Source of the DNA: Pseudomonas graminis
GTDB lineage: Bacteria > Pseudomonadota > Gammaproteobacteria > Pseudomonadales > Pseudomonadaceae
DNA: 64,000 bases
Assembly: GCF_004364335.1 (NCBI RefSeq)
Contig: NZ_SOCR01000001.1
Location: 515,393 to 579,392 of the forward strand
Direction: 5' to 3'
The position numbers and the translations under genes are program-made. Shown here piece after piece: positions 57,795 through 64,000 of this stretch. Each line of letters opens with the position of its first letter. Positions within the stretch are counted from its first letter, which is position 1. The notes below the pieces were generated by a model. It was not told the origin of the DNA, did not search any database, and saw only the letters and a program-made list of their open reading frames with translations.

Positions 57795-57858
57795 TTACCT
57801 GACAGGTAATGAAAACGCGAGCAGCGGGTAATAGAGCATAGGGCATATCCGCTTACCC
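57795..57858. promoter_or_regulatory. GGTAA/TTACC half-sites between LysR and efflux genes
   Basis: TTACCT-GAC-AGGTAA (57795-57809) is a perfect inverted repeat; GGGTAA (57826-57831) and TTACCC (57853-57858) form a second, wider pair. The set of four half-sites in the divergent region suggests LysR binding. Confidence 0.5.
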
Positions 57859-57938
57859 TGTTGCGACACCGACCGTTTACGCAGGTATTTCACCCATCTG
57901 CGTTAGCCAGCACCTAATAACCGACGGAGCCCCGACCC

Positions 57939-59468
57939 ATGTCCCAACCCAGCCCCCGCATGACACTGCTCACGGCCTCCGGCGTGTGTGCCTTGATCGT
58001 GCTCGATACCAATATCGTCGCCGTCACCCTGCCGAGCATCGCGCGGGATCTGGGTGCCGGGTTCGCCGACATCGAATGGGTGGTCAGCGCCTATATGCTG
58101 GCCTTCGCCGCGCTGTTGCTGCCAGCGGGCAGCCTGGCCGATCGTTTTGGGCGCAAGCGCATGCTGATTACCGGACTGGTGCTGTTCATTCTGGCGTCGC
58201 TGGGCTGCGGCGCGGCGCCGGACATTCTGTTCCTCGACATCGCCCGGGGGATCAAGGGCGTGGGCGCGGCCTTGCTGTTGACCTCGGCGCTGGCGACCAT
58301 CGGCCACGTTTTTCACGATGAAGCCGAGCGCGCCAAAGCCTGGGCGTTCTGGGGCGCCTGCATGGGCGTGGCCATGACCGCAGCGCCTACGGTGGGCGGA
58401 CTGATCGCCGACCTGATCGGCTGGCGCTGGATTTTCTACCTCAACCTGCCGGTGGGTCTGGGGCTGCTGCTGATGGTGCTGCGGAACATCGGCGAGTCGC
58501 GCAACGAGCAGTCCGCGCGTTTAGACCCTTGGGGCAGCCTGTTTTTCAGCGCCAGCCTGCTGAGCCTGATCTGGGGCCTGATCGAAGCCAACCGAATCGG
58601 CTGGGACCACCCGCTCACGTCCATGCGCCTGGCAGCGGGGGCGGTGCTCCTCGCGCTGTTCGTCATCGCCGAGCGCCTGCAACGTCGGCCGATGGTCGAC
58701 TTGCAGTTGTTCAACTACCCGCGCTTCATCGGCGCCCTGCTCGGGATGTTCGCCTACGCCGGCTGCGCCCAGGTGATGATGACGCTGCTGCCGTTTTACC
58801 TGCAGAACGGCCTGGGCTTCAGCGCCATCGACTCGGGGCTGGGGATGCTGCCGTTCGCGATCACCATGCTGCTGTTGCCGCGCTTCGGGCCGACGCTGTC
58901 ACGGCACCTGTCGCCGGCCACCATGATGGCGCTGGGCCTGACCCTTGTGGGCATCGGCAACCTGCTGTGCGCGTGGGCCGCAGGGATTGGCGGCTACCCG
59001 GCGTTCGCGGCGGCGATGGCGGTGACCGGTGCGGGCGCAGGTTTACTCAATGGTGACACGCAGAAAAACATCATGGCCTGCGTGCCCCGCGAGCGTACCG
59101 GCATGGCGTCGGGGATGAGCACGACCATGCGTTTCAGCGCGATCATGCTGGCGATCGGCGTCTACGGCGCGCTGCTCGCCAGCCATACTCTCGGTTCGCT
59201 GAAGAGCACACTGGCGACCGTCGCCCCCCACCTTCTCGATCAGGCCGAGTACATCGCCTCACGGGTGGTGGCCGGCGACATGAACGCTGCGCTGCAAACC
59301 GTCGATGCCAGCGCGCGGGGAATGATCCAGCCGCTCGCCCGAGACGCCTTTGTCTCGGGCTTCGGCTCGGTGCTGTGGGTTGCGGGCCTGATCGCCCTGT
59401 TCGCGGCGGTGCTGGTGGGCACGTTAATGCGCAAGCCGATTCCACTGATGCACCTGAAAACCGCCTGA
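57939..59468 (+). CDS. DHA2-family MFS drug-efflux transporter (EmrB/QacA type)
   Basis: The 509-residue inner-membrane protein has about 14 hydrophobic helices. Motifs of the drug:H+ antiporter group are ALIVLDTNIVAVTLPSIARD in helix 1, GSLADRFGRKRMLI (motif A), and WRWIFYLNLPVGLGLLLMVL. No adaptor (EmrA) or outer-membrane gene is adjacent, so it likely acts alone. The divergent LysR gene is the probable regulator. It is convergent with the glycerate kinase gene, 13 bases apart, with a TGATCCC-G-GGGATCA palindrome at the junction. Confidence 0.93.
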   Translation: MSQPSPRMTLLTASGVCALIVLDTNIVAVTLPSIARDLGAGFADIEWVVSAYMLAFAALLLPAGSLADRFGRKRMLITGLVLFILASLGCGAAPDILFLDIARGIKGVGAALLLTSALATIGHVFHDEAERAKAWAFWGACMGVAMTAAPTVGGLIADLIGWRWIFYLNLPVGLGLLLMVLRNIGESRNEQSARLDPWGSLFFSASLLSLIWGLIEANRIGWDHPLTSMRLAAGAVLLALFVIAERLQRRPMVDLQLFNYPRFIGALLGMFAYAGCAQVMMTLLPFYLQNGLGFSAIDSGLGMLPFAITMLLLPRFGPTLSRHLSPATMMALGLTLVGIGNLLCAWAAGIGGYPAFAAAMAVTGAGAGLLNGDTQKNIMACVPRERTGMASGMSTTMRFSAIMLAIGVYGALLASHTLGSLKSTLATVAPHLLDQAEYIASRVVAGDMNAALQTVDASARGMIQPLARDAFVSGFGSVLWVAGLIALFAAVLVGTLMRKPIPLMHLKTA

Positions 59469-59481
59469 TCCCGGGGATCAC

Positions 59482-60630
59482 TCAAGCGGAGCGTTGACGA
59501 GCAGCCAGGGCCCACACTCGGGCCAGATCCCGCGCGCGGTCGTGGAGCAACGTCGCCGCATTGGCGCAGGCGAACTCCAGCGTCATCGGCCCGCTGGTCA
59601 CGGCGAAGGCGGCGCTGATGCCATGGGCATACAGGTCGGCGTATCCCTCGCCCAGCGTTCCTGCGAGCACGATGACCGGCACATTTTTGCCCTGAGCCAT
59701 CCGGGCGACGCCGAAGGGGGTTTTGCCGCGCAGGGTCTGGGCATCGAAACGGCCTTCGCCGGTGATCACCAGGTCTGCGCCCTCCAGTGCGTCGGCCAGC
59801 CCGGTCAGGTCGGCCACCACCTCCACACCGGGGCGGAACGACGCGTTCAAATAGGCCTTGGCGGCGAAGCCCATCCCGCCTGCTGCACCGCTTCCCGGGT
59901 ATTCGCTCTCGTCGCGGCCCAACGCCTGAGCCGAGTGCTCGGCGAAATGCCCGAGGGCTGCATCCAGTGCCAGCACTTGTTCAGGGGAAGCGCCCTTCTG
60001 CGGGCCGAAGATATGCGAAGCGCCTTGCACACCGCAGAGGGGGTTGTTGACGTCGGCGGCGACTTCGAACTGCACGCTGTTCAAGCGCGGGTCGAGCCCG
60101 GTCAGGTCGATGCTCGCCAGTTGTGCCAGGGCCAGGCCACCGGGCGCAAGGGGCTGGTCGTCGTGACCAAGGAAGCGAGCTCCCAGCGCCGAGAGCATGC
60201 CGGTGCCGGCATCATTGGTCGCGCTGCCGCCGATGGCCAGAATCACGCGCTCGGCGCCAGCGTCCAGGGCGGCCTTGATCAGCTCGCCGGTGCCGAAGGT
60301 GCTGGTGACCGTCGCGTCGCGCTGTTCCAGGCTGAGCAGCTGCAAGCCGCTGGCCATGGCCATTTCGATGATCGCCGTGCGCGTTTCCGCCAGCCAGCCC
60401 CACTGTGCCTGCACGGGCTGAGTAAGCGGTCCGCTGACCTGATTGCTCATCCACTCACCGTCGCAGGCGGCCAATACGGCTTCAATGGTGCCCTCCCCGC
60501 CATCGGCCATCGGGCACTCAACCAATTGGGCATCAGGCCAGACGTCGATCAGCCCGGCAGCGATGGCCTGGGCGACACTTTGGGCGCTGAGGCTGTCTTT
60601 GAACGAGTCAGGGGCGATGACGATTTTCAT
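59482..60630 (-). CDS. Glycerate kinase (GarK/GlxK family)
   Basis: The 382-residue enzyme phosphorylates D-glycerate with ATP to 2-phosphoglycerate, ending glucarate, galactarate or glyoxylate breakdown. Family features are MKIVIAPDSFKDSLSAQSVA, CPMADGGEGTIEAVLAAC, VILAIGGSATNDAGTGMLSA and LVITGEGRFDAQTLRGKTP. It follows cdaR by 115 bases on the same strand, a common pairing. GGAG precedes the ATG. Confidence 0.95.
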   Translation of the reverse strand: MKIVIAPDSFKDSLSAQSVAQAIAAGLIDVWPDAQLVECPMADGGEGTIEAVLAACDGEWMSNQVSGPLTQPVQAQWGWLAETRTAIIEMAMASGLQLLSLEQRDATVTSTFGTGELIKAALDAGAERVILAIGGSATNDAGTGMLSALGARFLGHDDQPLAPGGLALAQLASIDLTGLDPRLNSVQFEVAADVNNPLCGVQGASHIFGPQKGASPEQVLALDAALGHFAEHSAQALGRDESEYPGSGAAGGMGFAAKAYLNASFRPGVEVVADLTGLADALEGADLVITGEGRFDAQTLRGKTPFGVARMAQGKNVPVIVLAGTLGEGYADLYAHGISAAFAVTSGPMTLEFACANAATLLHDRARDLARVWALAARQRSA

Positions 60631-60745
60631 AGTGTTCTCCTTGTCTGATGGCCGATCTTCGCACTGCTGTGCCCCATTGCCGCCTCACAGTTGCACAACG
60701 CGCGACGCCATCCGTTGTTCATACGAACAAACGCGAGACCCCGCG

Positions 60746-61831
60746 CTACCTCTGGACCATCTGCGCGCCCAGGTACAGGCGCAGGAGGTCTTCGGTCCGG
60801 TAGGGGTCGCAACCGGTCAGTTCGGTGATTTTCTCGAGCCGGTAACGCAGGCTGTTGCGATGGATGCCCAGCGCATCGGCGCAGGCCTGGCTTTCGCCGC
60901 TGTAATCGAACCAGGCGCGCAGGGTGTCGAGCAGCAGCGGGTTGTCGTGCAAACGCTTGACGGGTTCGGCGATGCCTTCGGCCAACCAGTCGTGGCGGTT
61001 GCGCCAGAACAACAGCGCGACACGATGGCTGGCCAGACGCAGCAGTTTGACGGCGGGTCGCAGGTGAAGTGCGTAATCGAGCAAATCGCGGGCGGCGGTG
61101 CAGGCGGCGCGCAGGGAAGCGAGGTCCAAAGAAGGTTCGACGGTCGCCATGCGTTGCACGGGCCAGCCCTGTTCGTCGAAAAGCGCCAGCAGCAAGGCAT
61201 CGTCGCGGTCCTTGCCCACCGCGCGGCACCAGTAAACCAGCCCCGGCTCGCACGGCAGGCACCAGCTGTTGGCGTAACGCCCCATCAGCCACGCACTCAT
61301 GGCAGCGGCATAGGTCGCGGCTTCAGGCAGTTCGAGCACAACGGCCTGGCGCGGCAGCTGCGGCTGCAATCCCAGTTGTTCTGCTTCGGCGACCAAGTGG
61401 GAAGCACCCTCGCCGAGCAACAACCGTGACAGTAAATCTTCACTGCGTTGATGCCGCCACTGCTGATCGGCCTGCTGGCGTCGATGCTCCATCAGCATCT
61501 CGGCGGTCATCTTCACCAGCTCCGCGTAGACCCGCACGTCATCGGGCTCGCCGGTGATACCGAGCACGCCGATGACCCTCTGATCCAGCATCAACGGCAG
61601 ATTCACCCCCGGCCGCACGCCGTCGAGCTGGCGGGCCGTGTGCGAATCGATCTCCACCACGCGGCTGTTGGCAAGGACCAACTGCGCCCCTTCGTGTCGG
61701 GTGTACAACCGCTCCGCCTCGCCGCTGCCAATGATGATGCCCAGGTAGTCCATGACATTGACGTTGCACGGCAAAATCGCCATCGCCCGGTCGACGATGT
61801 CCTGGGCGAGGGCGTGGTCAAGGGCGAACAT
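60746..61831 (-). CDS. cdaR: CdaR-type sugar-diacid / glycerate regulator
   Basis: The 361-residue protein has an N-terminal sugar-diacid recognition domain (QDIVDRAMAILPCNVNVMDY, GVLGITGEPDDVRVYAELVK) and a C-terminal PucR-type helix-turn-helix (QACADALGIHRNSLRYRLEK). In E. coli, CdaR activates glucarate, galactarate and glycerate genes. Its own partner here is the glycerate kinase gene downstream. No glucarate or galactarate dehydratase is in the window. Confidence 0.93.
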   Translation of the reverse strand: MFALDHALAQDIVDRAMAILPCNVNVMDYLGIIIGSGEAERLYTRHEGAQLVLANSRVVEIDSHTARQLDGVRPGVNLPLMLDQRVIGVLGITGEPDDVRVYAELVKMTAEMLMEHRRQQADQQWRHQRSEDLLSRLLLGEGASHLVAEAEQLGLQPQLPRQAVVLELPEAATYAAAMSAWLMGRYANSWCLPCEPGLVYWCRAVGKDRDDALLLALFDEQGWPVQRMATVEPSLDLASLRAACTAARDLLDYALHLRPAVKLLRLASHRVALLFWRNRHDWLAEGIAEPVKRLHDNPLLLDTLRAWFDYSGESQACADALGIHRNSLRYRLEKITELTGCDPYRTEDLLRLYLGAQMVQR

Positions 61832-61954
61832 GAGGGGTGTTTGCGCAGCGAGGGGAGTGAGGGTTCATACACATCAGGTCTTGTTTTTGTGGGTGGAGGG
61901 AGTCTGCCTGAATCTTGGTCATGGCGCGATTGGCCGCTAGCATGGGATTTCAAC

Positions 61955-61989
61955 TATAAGTAATATCCACGCCAGACTTATGGAAGTCT
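61955..61989 (+). promoter_or_regulatory. Toxin-antitoxin promoter with operator AGACTT-N4-AAGTCT
   Basis: A TATAAG element (61955-61960) is followed by a perfect inverted repeat AGACTT (61974-61979)/AAGTCT (61984-61989), 12 bases before the toxin start. Autoregulation by the downstream antitoxin is expected. Confidence 0.55.
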
Positions 61990-62000
61990 TATAAGGACGC

Positions 62001-62255
62001 ATGAATACCATCGCATGGACAAGGAAGGCCGTGAAACAACTCCTCAAGCTGCACACGAGACATCAGGTGCAAATCAGAGACGCTGTGAGCAAGCTGGAGT
62101 CAATGCCGGACGTCACTCACGTTAAATCTCTCGCTGGCCATAACTACGGCTACCGCCTGCGAGTTGGCGACTATCGTGTTCTGTTCGACTGGGACGGCGG
62201 GGTCAAAATTGTCAGTGTTCAGGAGGTCAAAAAACGCGATGAGCGCACCTACTAA
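62001..62255 (+). CDS. RelE/ParE-family toxin of a type II toxin-antitoxin pair
   Basis: The 84-residue protein starts MNTIAWTRKAVKQLLKLHTR and shows KSLAGHNYGYRLRVGDYRVL and DWDGGVKIVSVQEVKKRDER. This is the pattern of RelE-type toxins, which cut mRNA at the ribosome. AAGGA precedes the ATG. The antitoxin gene starts inside its end (62239), with the ribosome site AGGAGG within the toxin gene, so translation is coupled. The order is toxin first. Confidence 0.9.
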   Translation: MNTIAWTRKAVKQLLKLHTRHQVQIRDAVSKLESMPDVTHVKSLAGHNYGYRLRVGDYRVLFDWDGGVKIVSVQEVKKRDERTY

Positions 62256-62565
62256 TAACATCCAGATCATCAACGGCCCCGATGGCAAGCCCGCCTTCGT
62301 GGTCATTCCCTACGAAGATTACGTCACCCAGCACGGTGTGGACGATCTGATTCCCCACGAAGTCGTCAGCCGTATTGTTGACGGCTCAACGCCGATTCGG
62401 GCGTGGCGCGAGTATCTGGATCTGACCCAAGAGCTTGTGGCCGGACGACTGGGTATCTCCCAACCCGCCTACGCCCAGCAGGAATCGGTGGCGCGTCCGC
62501 GCAAGCAGACCCGAGAAAGAATCGCCCAGGTATTCGGCATCAGGCCCGATCAACTGGACATCTGA
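62239..62565 (+). CDS. Antitoxin with Phd-like start and XRE helix-turn-helix
   Basis: The 108-residue protein has an N-terminal part resembling Phd/YefM antitoxins (GPDGKPAFVVIPYEDYVTQH) and a C-terminal XRE helix-turn-helix (YLDLTQELVAGRLGISQPAY, IAQVFGIRPDQLDI). Both can bind DNA in their families; here the XRE part is complete. It would neutralise the RelE-like toxin and repress the operon. The lipoprotein gene starts two bases after its stop. Confidence 0.88.
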   Translation: MSAPTNNIQIINGPDGKPAFVVIPYEDYVTQHGVDDLIPHEVVSRIVDGSTPIRAWREYLDLTQELVAGRLGISQPAYAQQESVARPRKQTRERIAQVFGIRPDQLDI

Positions 62566-62567
62566 AC

Positions 62568-63740
62568 ATGCGAGAACTCAATTTGGCCCTGCACCGTCTC
62601 ACCCTCCTCCTCTCCGCCCTGGCCTTCCAGGCCTGCGCCTCCAATGAGCAGCCCCCGAGGCAGGCGAGCTTCGCCGAGTATCGCCAGCAGACCATCGCCT
62701 GGATGGAGCAGAACCGGACCTTTCAGACGACCAATCATCCGGCCGAGATCGAGTGGAATGCACCTCGGGAATGGCGACCCAGCGGGCCGGCCACACGGGG
62801 TATTTTGTTGGTCCACGGCCTCGGCGACTCCCCGTGGTCGTTCAATGACGTCGGCGAGTCGCTCGCCGCGCAGGGGTTTCTGGTGCGCACGGTGTTGCTG
62901 CCGGGGCATGGCAGCAAGCCGGCGGACATGCTGGATGTGACGCTCAGACAGTGGCAGCAGGTGGTGCGCGAGCAGACGCAGATTCTTGAGCGGGAGGTGC
63001 CGACGGTGTATCTGGGCGGGTTTTCGACCGGGGCGAACCTGGTGCTGGCTTACGCGTACGAGCACCCGAATATCGCCGGTCTGGTGTTGTTCTCTCCAGC
63101 CTTCAAACCCGAAAACACCTACGCCTGGGTTACCCAATACATCAGCTGGTTTCGCCCCTGGCTGGCGAAACCGGACGATGGCGTGCGTCCGCTGCAGACG
63201 CCCGTCCGCTACCTGAACGTGCCCACCAACGGGTTCGCCCAGTTTTATCGCAGCGCGTTGATGGCCCAGAAGCACCTTGACAAAGGGGCCTACGACAAGC
63301 CGGTGTTTGTCGCCATCGCCGAGCACGATTCGGTGCTGGATACCGGTTACGTGCTGGACACCTTCAACGCGCGCTTCACCCACCCGCTCAGCCGACTGAT
63401 CTGGTATGGCAACGAGCCGGCTGCGGCGCAGAAAAACCCGAAGGTGCTGGTGCGCAACGATTACATGCCGGAATACCGCATCGCCCAGTTCTCGCACATG
63501 GGGTTGATGTTCTCACCTGCAAACCCGTTGTATGGGGTGAACGGCAGTCAGCGGATCTGCTGGAATGGCCAGCAGTCCGCCGACATGCAGAAATGCCTGA
63601 ATGGCGAGCCGGTGTGGTATTCCGATTGGGGCCATCGTGAGCCCGGCAAGGTCTTCGCGCGGCTGACGTTCAATCCGTATTTCGAGTGGCAGTCGGGGGT
63701 GATGATGGAGGTTCTGAGGCAGACACCGCCGAAACGATAG
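62568..63740 (+). CDS. Lipoprotein alpha/beta-hydrolase (lipase/esterase-like)
   Basis: The 390-residue protein has a lipoprotein signal (LTLLLSALAFQACAS, Cys near 23) and an alpha/beta-hydrolase fold: GILLVHGLGDSPWSFNDVGE, nucleophile elbow LGGFSTGANLVLAYA (Ser), a later Asp in AIAEHDSVLD and His in FSHMGLM. It should hydrolyse an ester or act as a lipase at the membrane. The ATG is two bases after the antitoxin stop, so it is co-transcribed with the toxin-antitoxin pair, which is unusual. Substrate is unknown. Confidence 0.9.
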   Translation: MRELNLALHRLTLLLSALAFQACASNEQPPRQASFAEYRQQTIAWMEQNRTFQTTNHPAEIEWNAPREWRPSGPATRGILLVHGLGDSPWSFNDVGESLAAQGFLVRTVLLPGHGSKPADMLDVTLRQWQQVVREQTQILEREVPTVYLGGFSTGANLVLAYAYEHPNIAGLVLFSPAFKPENTYAWVTQYISWFRPWLAKPDDGVRPLQTPVRYLNVPTNGFAQFYRSALMAQKHLDKGAYDKPVFVAIAEHDSVLDTGYVLDTFNARFTHPLSRLIWYGNEPAAAQKNPKVLVRNDYMPEYRIAQFSHMGLMFSPANPLYGVNGSQRICWNGQQSADMQKCLNGEPVWYSDWGHREPGKVFARLTFNPYFEWQSGVMMEVLRQTPPKR

Positions 63741-63791
63741 ACGCTGGCTCGCTGGCGAACGCGCGCCCCCAATGGCTGACTGCGTACTCAT

Positions 63792-63888
63792 GGTAGGACC
63801 GGCTTCAGCCGGGAAGAGGCCGGTGTGAGCACCCTCAGTTTTGCGGCGTGACACCTGACGCATTCCCGGCCAAAGCCAGTCCTACAGG
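63792..63888. repeat. REP pair (REPIN), type 2
   Basis: GGACCGGCTTCAGCCGGGAA (in 63792-63816) is matched by the imperfect inverted unit TTCCCGGCCAAAGCCAGTCC (in 63862-63888). Confidence 0.85.
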
Positions 63889-63945
63889 ATGACCGCGTTC
63901 AAATAGTACAGACCGTGTGAAAACCAGATACCCAGCAGCTAACCA

Positions 63946-63980
63946 AAAGAAATGCCCCGATCAACTCGGGGCATTTCTTT
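63946..63980. terminator. Strong intrinsic terminator near the window end
   Basis: AAAGAAATGCCCCGA (63946-63960) pairs perfectly over 15 bp with TCGGGGCATTTCTTT (63966-63980). It can serve the hydrolase gene and a convergent gene beyond the window. Confidence 0.85.
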
Positions 63981-64000
63981 AATATGCAAAAAAAAGGCCT

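Overview
The window is a chromosomal segment of a Pseudomonas. It is GC-rich and densely coded. The block from about 31.0 to 49.2 kb (thioinosine phosphorylase, nagZ, psrA, lexA, sulA, two small genes, topA, DUF1653, fadA, fadB, universal stress protein, uup, slt, MOSC protein) follows the gene order around PA3004-PA3022 of P. aeruginosa as I remember it. The intergenic REP hairpins are of the type common in the fluorescens/syringae/lutea lineages, so the strain probably belongs there. The species cannot be fixed from sequence reading alone. I saw no rRNA, tRNA, CRISPR array, prophage or insertion sequence.

Layout. 0-4.8 kb: end of a HAMP-GGDEF diguanylate cyclase with a periplasmic solute-binding protein, then eptA (lipid A phosphoethanolamine transferase), an AraC regulator and a LysE exporter. 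4.9-11 kb: an MFS carrier, a succinate-semialdehyde-type dehydrogenase, an ArsR regulator, an NCS2 nucleobase permease and a LEA-type lipoprotein. 11-17 kb: a LacI regulator divergent from a TonB receptor, a flavin monooxygenase and a sulfonate-type binding protein; this looks like an organosulfur scavenging unit that lacks its own ABC permease and ATPase. 17-23 kb: small conserved proteins, the pqiA-pqiA-pqiB-pqiC envelope lipid transport operon (pqiA is split in two) and an orphan XRE regulator. 23-30 kb: L-arabinose uptake (araFGH), a probable arabinolactonase, an FCD-type GntR regulator and a periplasmic aldose 1-epimerase. 31-49 kb: the conserved housekeeping block, with the SOS pair lexA-sulA and the fatty-acid beta-oxidation pair fadBA.

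49-54 kb: CheV, a degenerate Hpt-like protein that has lost its phospho-accepting histidine, a NarX-type kinase, a LuxR-type response regulator and a YegS lipid kinase. 54.6-57 kb: a bifunctional mannose-1-phosphate guanylyltransferase followed by about 860 bp of composite repeats in inverted orientation. 57-64 kb: a LysR regulator divergent from a DHA2 drug-efflux carrier, glycerate kinase with CdaR, and a RelE-like toxin with a Phd-like/XRE hybrid antitoxin that appears translationally linked to a lipoprotein hydrolase.

The most interesting unexplained items are: (i) a composite repeat family (8.1, 56.1 and 56.6 kb) whose core can fold into two mutually exclusive hairpins and which differs by an exact 90-bp indel; (ii) an orphan promoter-terminator pair at 42.82-42.93 kb that could encode an sRNA of about 80 nt; (iii) the Hpt-like/kinase/regulator group with a perfect TAGGGGT-A-ACCCCTA palindrome upstream; (iv) the LacI-controlled TonB receptor-monooxygenase-binding protein unit with textbook operator palindromes; (v) a perfect palindrome upstream of the mannose-nucleotide gene; and (vi) a shared motif around the arabinose genes.
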